64,000 bases of DNA from Patescibacteria group bacterium UBA6220 (GCA_002421745.1 DISC01000001.1:61387-125386), one strand, 5' to 3'; counted from the first letter of the stretch, positions 25,289-34,697 are shown. Numbers and translations: made by a program. The notes: generated from the letters alone by a model not told the origin.

Positions 25289-25837
25289 ATGTCAAAGCAA
25301 CAAACCTCAAATGAGAGAAGATGGTATGTTTTACATACTTATTCAGGATATGAAGACGCTGTAGCAAAAAATCTCAAACAAAGAGTTGAGTCTTTGGGCA
25401 TGGAAGACAAAATTTTTAATGTAGTAGTTCCAAAGGAAAAGAAAATAAAAATTAGAAACGGAAAGAAGAGAACTATTGAAGAAAAAATTTATCCCGGATA
25501 TGTTTTAGTAGAGATGATAGTTACTGATGATTCTTGGTATGTGGTAAGGAATACTCCTAATGTTACGGGCTTCGTTGGAGCCGGAACTATTCCATTACCT
25601 GTTGCTACCACTGAAATAGATTCATTAAAAAAGAGAATGGTCGAAGAAGAGCCTAAATATACTATTGACTTTCAACCTGGAGATATGGTCCGAATCACTG
25701 ATGGTCCATTCAAAGATTCTGACGGAAAAGTTTCTGGTATTGATGGAGAAAAAGGCAAGGTTAAAATAATGATTAATATGTTTGGCCGAGACACTCAATT
25801 GGAATTAGACTCTCTTCAAATTAAAAAAATAGCTTAA
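25289..25837 (+). CDS. nusG: Transcription termination/antitermination factor NusG
   Basis: A 182-residue NusG. The NGN domain begins RRWYVLHTYSGYEDAVAKNL and contains IYPGYVLVEM and WYVVRNTPNVTGFVG. The C-terminal KOW domain contains FQPGDMVRITDGPFKDSDGKV. It binds RNA polymerase and couples transcription to ribosomes or Rho. It is between secE and rplK with short spacing. Confidence 0.96.
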   Translation: MSKQQTSNERRWYVLHTYSGYEDAVAKNLKQRVESLGMEDKIFNVVVPKEKKIKIRNGKKRTIEEKIYPGYVLVEMIVTDDSWYVVRNTPNVTGFVGAGTIPLPVATTEIDSLKKRMVEEEPKYTIDFQPGDMVRITDGPFKDSDGKVSGIDGEKGKVKIMINMFGRDTQLELDSLQIKKIA

Positions 25838-25854
25838 TTGATAATTCTAAAAAA

Positions 25855-26277
25855 ATGGCAAAAGAAATAAAAGCATTAATAAAACTTCATATTCAAGCAG
25901 GAAAAGCTACACCAGCACCACCTGTAGGGCCAGCTTTAGCTGCTCATCAAGTTAATATCGCTGAATTCTGCAAAGCTTTTAACGATGCAACCAGAGAATC
26001 TGGTGATTTTAAAATACCTGTAGAAATAACTGTTTTCACAGATAAAACTTATAAGTTTATTCTAAAACAACCTCCAGCAGCTCAATTAATTAAAAAAGCT
26101 ATTGGATTAGATAAAGGCTCAGGCACTCCTAATAAGAAAAAGGTAGGAAAAATCACTGTTGCTCAATTGGAAGAAATTGCAAAGCAAAAAATGCCTGATA
26201 TGAACACAAAAGACACAAAACAAGCAGTAAAAACTTTATCCGGTACTGCTAGATCATTAGGTATCGATGTTATTTAA
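25855..26277 (+). CDS. rplK: Ribosomal protein L11
   Basis: A 140-residue L11 of the GTPase-associated centre. The Pro-rich N-terminal segment GKATPAPPVGPALAAHQVNI and the C-terminal rRNA-binding domain (KTLSGTARSLGIDV) are intact. Unlike the common bacterial order, rplA does not follow; dcd does, after 13 nt. An L10-leader style regulatory structure is not seen here. Confidence 0.96.
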   Translation: MAKEIKALIKLHIQAGKATPAPPVGPALAAHQVNIAEFCKAFNDATRESGDFKIPVEITVFTDKTYKFILKQPPAAQLIKKAIGLDKGSGTPNKKKVGKITVAQLEEIAKQKMPDMNTKDTKQAVKTLSGTARSLGIDVI

Positions 26278-26290
26278 GAAATAAAACAAA

Positions 26291-26857
26291 GTGATATTAT
26301 CAGATAGAGAAATAAAAAAATTCCTGGACGAGGGAAAAATACAAATTTCTCCTAAGCCAAACATTGAAGAACAACTTGGTTCGGCTTCTTTGGATCTCCG
26401 ATTAGGTGATGAATTTATGGTTTTTGAACATACAAAAAATCCATACATTGACACTAGAAGACCCGAAACATTTAATAATATTACTCGATTGGTAAAAGTT
26501 GCCGACAACGAACCTTTTGTTTTTCATCCTGGAGAATTTGTATTAGGTAGTACCATGGAAGAAGTATTTTTGCCCGATGACGTTGCTGCTAGAATTGACG
26601 GCCGTTCCAGCTTAGGACGCTTGGGTATTGTTATTCACTCTACTGCCGGCCACATTGATCCTGGTTTTAAGGGAAAAATTGTACTAGAAATGGAAAATAT
26701 TGGAATGATTCCAATTTTGCTATACCCAAAAATAAGAATCTGCCAATTAGTTTTTGAGCCACTCTCTTCGCCAACCACAAACCCTTACTATAAAAAGAAA
26801 AATGCAAAATACGTTGGCGCTCAAAGCCCACAAGAAAGCAAACTGGAAACAAATTAA
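26291..26857 (+). CDS. dcd: dCTP deaminase
   Basis: A 188-residue trimeric enzyme of the dUTPase fold that makes dUTP from dCTP. Signatures are QLGSASLDLRLGDEF (about residues 28-42), RIDGRSSLGRLGIVIHSTAG (about 102) with the catalytic Glu in KIVLEMENIG, and ICQLVFEPL. The start codon is GTG at 26291, 13 nt after rplK. With ndk and two thymidylate-kinase-like genes it belongs to the pyrimidine deoxynucleotide supply. A bifunctional dCTP deaminase/dUTPase is possible. Confidence 0.92.
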   Translation: MILSDREIKKFLDEGKIQISPKPNIEEQLGSASLDLRLGDEFMVFEHTKNPYIDTRRPETFNNITRLVKVADNEPFVFHPGEFVLGSTMEEVFLPDDVAARIDGRSSLGRLGIVIHSTAGHIDPGFKGKIVLEMENIGMIPILLYPKIRICQLVFEPLSSPTTNPYYKKKNAKYVGAQSPQESKLETN

Positions 26858-26881
26858 TTTAAATTTTAAACCCGCAAAATT

Positions 26882-27508
26882 ATGGAAAATATCTCCGGAA
26901 AATTCATTATTATAGAAGGAATTGATGGATGCGGAGGCGAAACTCAGACAAAATTGTTGTCTGATTTTTTAATTGCTAAAAATAAACAAATTAATCTTTT
27001 ATCTTTCCCAGAATATGACAAACCAATTGGACAAGTAATTCATAATTTTTTATATGAAAAATATGATTTATCTCCAGAAGTCCAGGCGCTTATTTATTTT
27101 TCCGAATTTGTTTCAAATAAAGAAGAGATGGAAAATAATTTAAAAAATGGTAAAATATTAATAAGCGACAGATATTTTACCTCCACTTTGGTTTACCAGG
27201 GATTAAGAGGTGTGGAAACGGAAAAGATGCTGCAGTTGAGTGAAATATTTAAAATTCCAAAACCAGATCTAACTATTTACATAAAGATTTCTCCAGAAAC
27301 ATCAATGGCAAGAAAATCCAAAGAAAAATCAGGAGACTTGGATCGAAACGAAAAAGACTTAAAATTTTTGACAGACTTAACTGAAAGATATGAATACTTA
27401 GCGCAAAATAATATTTTTTGCGAATGGGAAACAATAGATGGAGAAAAATCAGTTGATGAAGTTTTTAATCAAATTATTAAATTATTAAACAAAAAATTTC
27501 AGATCTAA
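26882..27508 (+). CDS. Thymidylate kinase-like protein with altered P-loop
   Basis: A 208-residue protein of the dTMP-kinase fold: KFIIIEGIDG at the N-terminus, SDRYFTSTLVYQG (about residues 95-107, DRY/F motif), and PDLTIYIKISPETSMARK. The Walker A sequence reads GIDGCGGETQ where canonical Tmk has GIDGxGKTTQ, so the invariant Lys is Gly and the first Thr is Glu. A lid region with SGDLDRNEKDL is present. Either another residue replaces the Lys, or the protein has lost kinase activity. A second, canonical Tmk is encoded at 58444-59040. It lies between dcd and deoC. Confidence 0.8.
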   Translation: MENISGKFIIIEGIDGCGGETQTKLLSDFLIAKNKQINLLSFPEYDKPIGQVIHNFLYEKYDLSPEVQALIYFSEFVSNKEEMENNLKNGKILISDRYFTSTLVYQGLRGVETEKMLQLSEIFKIPKPDLTIYIKISPETSMARKSKEKSGDLDRNEKDLKFLTDLTERYEYLAQNNIFCEWETIDGEKSVDEVFNQIIKLLNKKFQI

Positions 27509-27519
27509 TAAATATTATT

Positions 27520-28194
27520 ATGGCAAACACAATCAAACCAATCAATAAATATATTGACCACACCAATATTGATCCCAAAGCTACCAAAGAAGACATTATA
27601 AAAACTTGCGAAGAAGCTGTAATCTATGATTTTCGGGGAGTTTGTGTTAGGCCGAAGTGGGTAAAAATAGCCTCAACTGTTTTAAAAGGAGGGGATGTAA
27701 AAATTGTAGTTTTGATTGATGATCCAATTGGAGATTCTTCTCACGAACAAAGAATGAATATTGCCAAAAAGGCCATAAAGGATGGTGCTAATGATTTGGA
27801 CGTGGTAGTTAATATTCCTGATGTAAAACATGAAAAATGGAGTAGTATTGAAAAAGATCTAAAAGATATTTGTGAGCTTGGCGATACAAAAGTAATTATT
27901 GGCAGTGGTTTTTTGACTGATGAAGAAATTGCCAAAGTTTCACAAATAGTAAAAAAAGCAGGAGCTATTTGCGTTAAAACCGCAACAGAAAAAGATCCAT
28001 TGGAAAATAGGGAACTAAAAGAAAAAGCCATTCATTTAAAAATAATGCGAGAAAACGCTCCAGGATTATTAATTAAAGCTTCTGGAAAAATAAAAACGCT
28101 TTCAGATATTAAGAAAATGATAAAAGCCGGAGCTGATATTGTCGGTTCATCGTCAGGAGTTACGATAATGAACGAAATAAATTCACCCGATTAA
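27520..28194 (+). CDS. deoC: Deoxyribose-phosphate aldolase
   Basis: A 224-residue class I aldolase cleaving 2-deoxyribose 5-phosphate to glyceraldehyde 3-phosphate and acetaldehyde. KYIDHTNIDPKATKEDI at the start, DLDVVVNIPD, the Schiff-base lysine in CVKTATE (about residue 152) and the second lysine in LIKASGKIKTL are present. This gene is common in CPR genomes, where it may link scavenged deoxynucleosides to central metabolism. It lies 11 nt after the tmk-like gene and 5 nt before gatB. Confidence 0.93.
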   Translation: MANTIKPINKYIDHTNIDPKATKEDIIKTCEEAVIYDFRGVCVRPKWVKIASTVLKGGDVKIVVLIDDPIGDSSHEQRMNIAKKAIKDGANDLDVVVNIPDVKHEKWSSIEKDLKDICELGDTKVIIGSGFLTDEEIAKVSQIVKKAGAICVKTATEKDPLENRELKEKAIHLKIMRENAPGLLIKASGKIKTLSDIKKMIKAGADIVGSSSGVTIMNEINSPD

Positions 28195-28199
28195 ATAAT

Positions 28200-29711
28200 A
28201 TGTACAAAACAACTATTGGATTAGAAATACATTTTGAATCAAAAACAAGGTCTAAAATGTTTTGCTCTTGTGCCAATGAGGAAAATATTGCTATTGAAGA
28301 AAGACCAAACACTAATGTTTGTCCAATTTGTATGGGTCATCCGGGAACATTGCCCACTATCAATGAAGAAGCTATTGATAAAATCATTATGACTGGTTTG
28401 GCTTTAAATTGTGAAATTAGCACTCATTCAAAATTCGACAGAAAAAGTTATTTTTATCCAGATCTTCCCAAAGGATATCAAATTTCTCAATATGATTTAC
28501 CTTTTTGCAAAAACGGATATTTAAATATTATTTTAAATAATAATGATCAAAAAAAGATTCGCATCACAAGAATTCATATGGAAGAAGATACTGCCAGACT
28601 CTCACATAGCTCTGACGGCGCCAGCTTAGTGGATTTTAATCGTTCGGGATTGCCATTAATGGAATTAGTTACCGAACCTGATATTAATACTGCCGAAGAA
28701 GCCAAAAAGTTTTGCCAAGATTTGCAGCTTATTTTAAAATACCTAGGAGTTAGTAATGCAGACATGGAAAAAGGACAAATGCGTTGCGAGGTTAATATTT
28801 CTTTGAATAAAGAAGGGGACTCTGAATTGGGGACTAAAGTAGAAATAAAAAATCTTAGCTCATTCAAGATTGTTGAAAAATCAATTGAATATGAAATCAA
28901 AAGACAGTCAGCACTATTAGATAAAGGAGAAAAAATTATTCAAGAGACTAGGGGCTGGCATGACGATAAACAAGCAACCCTAAGCCAAAGGAGCAAAGAA
29001 AGCGCCCACGAATATAGATATTTTCCCGAACCCGATCTACCACCTATTAATATTACTCAAGAAAAAATAGAAGAAATAAAAGCTAAAACTCCGGAACTAC
29101 CTGAAACTAAGGCTACAAGATTTGCAAAAGAGTATGGATTAAACAAAAAAGAAATAGAATTTTTTATTAAAGATTTTCCTTTTGGTAAATATTTTGAAAA
29201 AACTATTTCCGAATTAGCTTGCTGGAAAAAAGATACTACCAGAAAAGATGTTTTAGATGAAAACTGGAAAGACTTAGTTCAACTTTGTGCTAATTATATG
29301 ATTACTGACTTTCAATCTTTAGTTAAAAACGATGAAAAAGATATGGGTGAATATTCATTAGAATATTTAGAAAATAAAATTACTCCAGAAAATTTTGGAG
29401 AATTGATGTGTTTAATTTCTTCAGGAGAAATATCCAGTAAAATTGCTAAAACCGTTTTAATTGAAATGTTTGCAACCAAGGCTGATCCCTCGCAAATCAT
29501 TGAAAATCAAGGATTATCTCAAATAGGAGATTATGATACAATTGAAAAAATAATTGACGAAGTTTTAATTAAAAATCAAAAAGCTGTGGAAGATTACAAA
29601 AACGGCAAACAAAATAGCTTTGCGTTTTTAATCGGACAAATAATGGCTGCTTCGCGCGGCACCGCTAATCCACAAAAAACCGCTCAAATATTAAAAGCAA
29701 AATTAGATTAA
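28200..29711 (+). CDS. gatB: Asp-tRNA(Asn)/Glu-tRNA(Gln) amidotransferase subunit B
   Basis: A 503-residue subunit that activates the misacylated tRNA carboxylate and binds tRNA. It begins TTIGLEIHFESKTRSKMFC, with the paired cysteines of its zinc site at CSCAN and CPICMGHPGTLP. It continues with the kinase-like core FYPDLPKGYQISQYD and a C-terminal YqeY-like tail (NSFAFLIGQIMAASRGTANP). It is separated from gatCA by about 10 kb, yet the three subunits are complete in the window. A strong bidirectional terminator follows. Confidence 0.95.
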   Translation: MYKTTIGLEIHFESKTRSKMFCSCANEENIAIEERPNTNVCPICMGHPGTLPTINEEAIDKIIMTGLALNCEISTHSKFDRKSYFYPDLPKGYQISQYDLPFCKNGYLNIILNNNDQKKIRITRIHMEEDTARLSHSSDGASLVDFNRSGLPLMELVTEPDINTAEEAKKFCQDLQLILKYLGVSNADMEKGQMRCEVNISLNKEGDSELGTKVEIKNLSSFKIVEKSIEYEIKRQSALLDKGEKIIQETRGWHDDKQATLSQRSKESAHEYRYFPEPDLPPINITQEKIEEIKAKTPELPETKATRFAKEYGLNKKEIEFFIKDFPFGKYFEKTISELACWKKDTTRKDVLDENWKDLVQLCANYMITDFQSLVKNDEKDMGEYSLEYLENKITPENFGELMCLISSGEISSKIAKTVLIEMFATKADPSQIIENQGLSQIGDYDTIEKIIDEVLIKNQKAVEDYKNGKQNSFAFLIGQIMAASRGTANPQKTAQILKAKLD

Positions 29712-29741
29712 AAAAAAAGACCCTTAATGGGTCTTTTTTTA
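29712..29741. terminator. Bidirectional terminator between gatB and miaB-miaA
   Basis: GACCC/GGGTC hairpin at 29719-29733 flanked by an A-run and a T-run, so it can stop transcription from both sides. Confidence 0.85.
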
Positions 29742-31955
29742 TTTTTCTAAAAATTTGTTAATTCTTTTTTCAGCCTGTTTGTAATCCTTAATCCACTTAA
29801 TATCGTTTTCTTTTTTAAACCAAGTTACTTGTCTTTTAGCAAAAGAAATAGTATTTTGAATTATTTTTTCTTCAACCTCTGGCTTGCTTATTGTGTTATT
29901 AAAATAATTTTCCCATTCTGAATAACCAATTGTTTGCATGGGTGGCAATTTAAAACCATATTTTTTGGATAACTTTTTAGCTTCTTTTTCTAGTCCTGTT
30001 TTTATCATTTTTTCTACTCTTTGAGATATCCTATTTTCTAATTCTTTTTTATTCACCTTAATACCCAATTGCAAAACATTATAAATAGAATCTTGCTTTT
30101 TTCTTTCTTGCCAAAAAGGCTTGCCCGTAATCTTACAAACCTCAATCGCTCGTACTAATCTTCTCTTGTTGTTTTTATCTATTTTTTGCGACCCAATGAT
30201 ATCTAATTTTTTATATATTTCAAACAACTCCGCAACACTTTTCTTTTCTAAATCATTTCGTATTTTTTTATTGGGCTTAATCTTGGGAAAATCCAAATTA
30301 TCAACTACAGCTTTTATATACAAACCCGTACCACCCACTAAAAAAGGTATTTTACCGCTCTTTAATATTAAATTTATCACCTCAATAGCTTTCTCTTTAA
30401 ATAAGGCTGCATTAAATTCCTCATCTGGATCTAGCATATCAATAAGATAATGTTTGATACCTCTCACATAATAACCCGATCTTTTGCCAGCATCTTTAAG
30501 TGGCTTTGCGGTACCAATATCCATTCCTTTATAAACCAAACGGGAATCCGCGGAGATTATTTCACCATTAAATTTTTTAGCTAATTTTATTGCCAAATCG
30601 GTTTTACCAGATGCCGTTGGGCCAACCACTGTTATTAATTTTGGTTTTTCTTGATTTACAATATCAATAAACTCTCCTTCCATTGACCAGGGCGAAACCT
30701 TGATTACTTTTACATTAACAAATTGTCCATCCAATTTTATATCTTTAAATTTAAATCTTACGGGCTTATTTTGTCTAGTTTCTGCAAGATAAAATTCTCC
30801 CTCTTTTTTATAAACCAAAACAGGAATTATTTTATTTAAAAATTCTATATTTTTCTTAAGTGCGGTTTTTTTCAAAATCTCATTCAATTCTTCCTTTCTT
30901 TTTTCTTTATCTTTTTTAAGCACATCATCTTTAATATTTTTATAACAAAAAGATTGAGGTCGAGGAGAATATTCTGACAAATATGCCATATCAAATTCAA
31001 TCTCTTGCATTGCTTTTGCAGTGTTGTTGAATTGCTCTTTGGTTTCAGTTGGAAAACCCACAATCATATCCGTAGAAATACTAAGAATTTTATCTTCTTT
31101 TTCTCGATATTTTTCAAAAGAATTTCTCAATTTAGACACCAATTCTTTATATTTTTTAACTGTATAAGGGCGATTCATTTTTTTTAAAACAACATCATCT
31201 CCTGATTGCATAGGCAAATTAAGATACGGCGCAAATTTAATTGATTTTGCTAAAGCCTCTACTAATTTGTCAGAAAAATATTTTGGATGCGGACTAGTAA
31301 AACGTAGCCAAAAATCTCCTTTGATTTTATCTATCTCTTTTATCAAAGAAGTAAAATCAAACTGATTATCAATCGGGGACACATAACTATTTACATTTTC
31401 ACCCAATAACCAAATTTCTTTATAATTCTTTTTAATTAAATTTTTTATTTCTTTTAAAATATCTTTATGGTTGCGAGAAACTAACTTTCCGCGAGTATAC
31501 GGCACAGCACAATAAGTACAAAAATTATCGCACCCATTAGAAATTGGAACAAAAGCCCTAATTAAACTTTCATAAACAGGCTCAATTTTCAAATAATCTG
31601 TTTTTCTTTTAAGCGGTTTTTCAAAAATAATAGCTGGCCAATTTTGCATATCATTTTTATCCAAAACATAATCAAAGACTTCTAGCATTTTTTCCTTATC
31701 TTTCTCTAAAATACAGCCAGTTAAAATGATTTTTAAGGCCTTATTACGCCTTTTAAGGCGCCTCAAGTTATTAAATTGACCATAAACTCGATCAACTGCC
31801 GATTGCCTCACTGAACACATATTCATAATAATAAAATCAGCCTCTTTTACTTCAAAAGCTGATTGAAAACCCATTGATTGCATAGTGGCAGCAATCCTTT
31901 CAGAGTCTGAAATATTCATTTGACAGCCAAAAGTGCTAATCCAGTATTTTTTCAT
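29739..31955 (-). CDS. miaB-miaA: Fused MiaB-MiaA: tRNA A37 methylthiotransferase and isopentenyltransferase
   Basis: One uninterrupted 738-residue frame. Residues 1 to ~430 are MiaB: UPF0004 cysteines at 11, 47 and 81, the radical SAM cluster C142-x3-C146-x2-C149, and a TRAM-like end (FVNVKVIKVSPWSMEGEF). From ~434 it is MiaA: P-loop VVGPTASGKTDLA, ISADSRLVYKGMDIGTAKP, VGGTGLYIKAVVD and RLVRAIEVCKITGKP. The two enzymes act one after the other on A37 of UNN-reading tRNAs, giving ms2i6A. Physical fusion would allow handing over of the intermediate. No stop or frameshift is seen at the junction. A TATAAT-like -10 lies just upstream. Confidence 0.93.
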   Translation of the reverse strand: MKKYWISTFGCQMNISDSERIAATMQSMGFQSAFEVKEADFIIMNMCSVRQSAVDRVYGQFNNLRRLKRRNKALKIILTGCILEKDKEKMLEVFDYVLDKNDMQNWPAIIFEKPLKRKTDYLKIEPVYESLIRAFVPISNGCDNFCTYCAVPYTRGKLVSRNHKDILKEIKNLIKKNYKEIWLLGENVNSYVSPIDNQFDFTSLIKEIDKIKGDFWLRFTSPHPKYFSDKLVEALAKSIKFAPYLNLPMQSGDDVVLKKMNRPYTVKKYKELVSKLRNSFEKYREKEDKILSISTDMIVGFPTETKEQFNNTAKAMQEIEFDMAYLSEYSPRPQSFCYKNIKDDVLKKDKEKRKEELNEILKKTALKKNIEFLNKIIPVLVYKKEGEFYLAETRQNKPVRFKFKDIKLDGQFVNVKVIKVSPWSMEGEFIDIVNQEKPKLITVVGPTASGKTDLAIKLAKKFNGEIISADSRLVYKGMDIGTAKPLKDAGKRSGYYVRGIKHYLIDMLDPDEEFNAALFKEKAIEVINLILKSGKIPFLVGGTGLYIKAVVDNLDFPKIKPNKKIRNDLEKKSVAELFEIYKKLDIIGSQKIDKNNKRRLVRAIEVCKITGKPFWQERKKQDSIYNVLQLGIKVNKKELENRISQRVEKMIKTGLEKEAKKLSKKYGFKLPPMQTIGYSEWENYFNNTISKPEVEEKIIQNTISFAKRQVTWFKKENDIKWIKDYKQAEKRINKFLEK

Positions 31956-31992
31956 ATATTTGAATACTACAAGAAAATACCACGCCTTTCAA

Positions 31993-32102
31993 GCCAAACC
32001 CAAAACCAAAACCAAAACCAAAACACTTAGAATATTTAAAAGTAAAAAAAGCGGAGAAGAAAGAATGTTTAGGTGTCTGCCTCCCAAACATTCCTAAACA
32101 TT
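31993..32102. repeat. Hexanucleotide run and a 10-bp inverted repeat
   Basis: The 227-bp gap upstream of miaB-miaA holds about four tandem AAAACC units (31993-32026) and a perfect inverted repeat AATGTTTAGG/CCTAAACATT (32064-32073 and 32093-32102). No gene is seen here. The inverted repeat could form a hairpin on either strand; its role is unknown. Confidence 0.6.
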
Positions 32103-32113
32103 ATTAAATGTTT

Positions 32114-32145
32114 CCAAAAAATAAAGACAGCCCACAGGCTGCCTT
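32114..32145 (-). terminator. Terminator of the DUF5667 gene
   Basis: On the minus strand a CAGCC/GGCTG hairpin with a 4-nt loop is followed by TTTATTTTTT. It lies 38 nt beyond the stop of the gene at 32183. Confidence 0.75.
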
Positions 32146-32182
32146 TTAAAAATCTATAATATAATAAATTTTTATTGTAAAT

Positions 32183-32872
32183 TTATTGATTTAATAAATC
32201 ATTCTGAATTTGAAGAATGTTATTTTTATAATCAATTGGCGAATTAAAATACATATTATTTAATGTCTGCATTTTAAAGTCTTTTAAAGCTAAATTGTCA
32301 TTAATATTAGTTTCTATTTTTTGCACAATTATCTTTGGTTGCGCAATGCTAAAAATACTAACTGTAAAATTTTCTAAAGATTTATTTTTTACAGACTCTA
32401 ATCTTTGATTGTTAATAAAATTATCGAATTGCGCTAAAATTTGCTGATGAATAAAAATCTGCTCAACGAGCTGATTCAATAATTCTATGTTTTGAAAATT
32501 ATCTTTTCCCAATGAACTTGCTGATTCTCTCATTGTTTCTGTTGCAATTTCATAATTACTCAAAGATTCACTGATTTTATTAGAATCTGCATTAATTAAC
32601 TTTTGTAATTCTATTAATTTTTGATTAGAGAAATCTAATCTTAGTCCAGCTCTTTTAACTGGGTCAAACGTAAATAAAGTTTGTATCTCTCGACCAATAT
32701 CCTTTAAAAAATAAAATGGGCTACTGGGTAAAATTGTTGGCCTTGATATTTCTCTTCCGTTTTGATCAAGAATCTGAGCTTGTGCGATTGAAAAATTAAA
32801 AATACAAAAAGACACAATAACTGCAATTAAAACTATTTTAAATTTTCCGGAATAATTACTTTTTTCTAACAT
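32183..32872 (-). CDS. Secreted DUF5667-like protein
   Basis: A 229-residue protein with an N-terminal signal anchor (FKIVLIAVIVSFCIFNFSIAQAQ, predicted cleavage near residue 33). The next segment ILPSSPFYFLKDIGREIQTLF plus TFDPVKRAGLRLDFSNQKL matches what I know as DUF5667, found in many CPR and actinobacterial exported proteins. The rest is predicted helical. Function is unknown; an envelope or surface role is likely. It is a single-gene unit with its own terminator. Confidence 0.8.
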   Translation of the reverse strand: MLEKSNYSGKFKIVLIAVIVSFCIFNFSIAQAQILDQNGREISRPTILPSSPFYFLKDIGREIQTLFTFDPVKRAGLRLDFSNQKLIELQKLINADSNKISESLSNYEIATETMRESASSLGKDNFQNIELLNQLVEQIFIHQQILAQFDNFINNQRLESVKNKSLENFTVSIFSIAQPKIIVQKIETNINDNLALKDFKMQTLNNMYFNSPIDYKNNILQIQNDLLNQ

Positions 32873-32975
32873 ATTTTTTATTTTATTAAATATAATTTTT
32901 AAAAATTAAATTATTAAACCCAGTTTTTTCCTGAATCCCACTTAAAAAAGCTGTCATAAACAGCTTTAAGAATAA

Positions 32976-34667
32976 CTACTTTTCTTCTGTTGTTAATTTA
33001 TTTATTAAATCTTCTATCTTCATTTCACCTAAATCAATTTTTCCATGCTGTCTAGCGGAAACTGTATCATTTGCAGCCTCTCTTTCTCCCACAACCAACA
33101 AATAAGGAATCTTTTCCATTTCGCCAGCCCTAATTTTTTTACCGATAGTCTCATTACTCTTATCTATTTCCACTCTATATGATTTTAATTTATCGGCAAC
33201 TTCTTGCGCGTATGTGATAAAATTTTCTCCAACAGGAATAACTCTTACTTGCACCGGAGCCAATTTAAAAGGAAGAGCTCCCGCATAGTTTTCTATCAAA
33301 ATGCCGATCATTCGCTCAAAACTACCAAATATGGCCGCGTGTAACATTACGGGTGTTTTTCTTTGCCCTGTTTCATCTACGTATTCGCAACCAAATTTAC
33401 TAGGCAATTGAAAATCCAACTGAATGGTAGCAACTTGCCACGATCTACCCAGCGCATCCGAAATATTAACATCAATTTTTGGTCCATAAAAAGCCCCATC
33501 TTTATCTTTTAATCCATACTCAATACTCATATCCGCCAATACTTTTTTCAAATCTGCTTCAGCCTTGTCCCAAGTGGCTATTTCTCCCATAAAATCATCG
33601 GGTCTGGTGGATAAGAAAAACTTTGGCACAACTCCCAGCGCAGCATAAAATTCTTGTACCATTTTAATCAAATTGGAAATCTCCAATTCAATTTGGTCTT
33701 CTCGTAAAAATATATGCGAATCATCTTGTGTTATTTCTCGCACCCTGAATAACCCGTTTAATTGTCCGGATTTTTCATTTCTCATTACTCGACCGATTTC
33801 TGTGTAACGAATAGGCAACTCAGCATAAGATCTTTGTTTTGTTTGATAAATCTGAATATTAAAAGGGCAGTCCATTGGCTTCAAGCAATATGTTTCTTCT
33901 TCGACCTTGAAAACAAACATATCTTCTTTGTAGTGATCCCAATGTCCGGAAGTTACCCATAAGCCACTCTTTGCGATTTGCGGAGTCTTAATTTTGACGT
34001 AACCGTATTTCTTTCGAATTGATTGCCCAAATTTTTCCAACTCATCCCAAAGAATCATTCCTTTTTCGTGCCAATAAACGCATCCGGGAGCTTCGGGATG
34101 GAAAGAAAATAAATCCAATTCTTTGCCTAATTTTCTATGATCTCTTTTTTCTGCCTCCTCCAACATTTTCAAATAATTTTCCAATTCTGCTTCTGTTTCA
34201 AAAGCTAAACCATACACTCTAGTTAACATTGGATTTTTTTCATCACCACGCCAATATGCTCCAGCCAATTTTTGTAATTTAAAAGCTTTTGCATTAATCT
34301 CAGAAGTATCAGCTATGTGCGGGCCTTTGCACAAATCAACAAAATCTTTGGTTGTATAAATCGAAACTGTGTCACCAGGCAATTCATTAATTAATTCTAA
34401 TTTATAAGGTTGATCTGCAAAGATTTTTATAGCTTCGTCCTTACTAATTTCTTTTTGTTCAAATTTTATTTTTTTGGCAATCAATTCTTTCATTTTCTTC
34501 TCAATCTTCTTCAAATCTTCTTCAACTAACTGTTCTTCAATATCATAATAAAACCCGTTCTCAATCGACGGGCCAATACCAAACTTAGCTTTGGGAAAAA
34601 GCTCTTTAACGCTCGCTGCCAATATATGTGACAACGAATGCCTGATTTTTTCTAATTTTTCTTCCAT
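32976..34667 (-). CDS. thrS: Threonyl-tRNA synthetase lacking the TGS domain
   Basis: A 563-residue class II synthetase, about 80 shorter than the usual bacterial ThrS. The missing part is the N-terminal TGS (N1) domain: the protein starts directly at the editing domain with IRHSLSHILAASVKELFP. The editing-site cysteine region (FVDLCKGPHIADTSEI), the catalytic core (EETYCLKPMDCPFNIQIY) and the C-terminal anticodon-binding domain are present. The ATG at 34667 is well placed, 30 nt downstream of dnaE. Loss of TGS fits a reduced genome. Confidence 0.95.
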   Translation of the reverse strand: MEEKLEKIRHSLSHILAASVKELFPKAKFGIGPSIENGFYYDIEEQLVEEDLKKIEKKMKELIAKKIKFEQKEISKDEAIKIFADQPYKLELINELPGDTVSIYTTKDFVDLCKGPHIADTSEINAKAFKLQKLAGAYWRGDEKNPMLTRVYGLAFETEAELENYLKMLEEAEKRDHRKLGKELDLFSFHPEAPGCVYWHEKGMILWDELEKFGQSIRKKYGYVKIKTPQIAKSGLWVTSGHWDHYKEDMFVFKVEEETYCLKPMDCPFNIQIYQTKQRSYAELPIRYTEIGRVMRNEKSGQLNGLFRVREITQDDSHIFLREDQIELEISNLIKMVQEFYAALGVVPKFFLSTRPDDFMGEIATWDKAEADLKKVLADMSIEYGLKDKDGAFYGPKIDVNISDALGRSWQVATIQLDFQLPSKFGCEYVDETGQRKTPVMLHAAIFGSFERMIGILIENYAGALPFKLAPVQVRVIPVGENFITYAQEVADKLKSYRVEIDKSNETIGKKIRAGEMEKIPYLLVVGEREAANDTVSARQHGKIDLGEMKIEDLINKLTTEEK

Positions 34668-34697
34668 ATTTTTTTTACTAAGTAATTTATTTAATTT

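Noticed and set aside
31993..32026. AAAACC repeats as a CRISPR-like array
   Set aside because: The units are 6 bp and contiguous with no spacers; this is a simple-sequence run.
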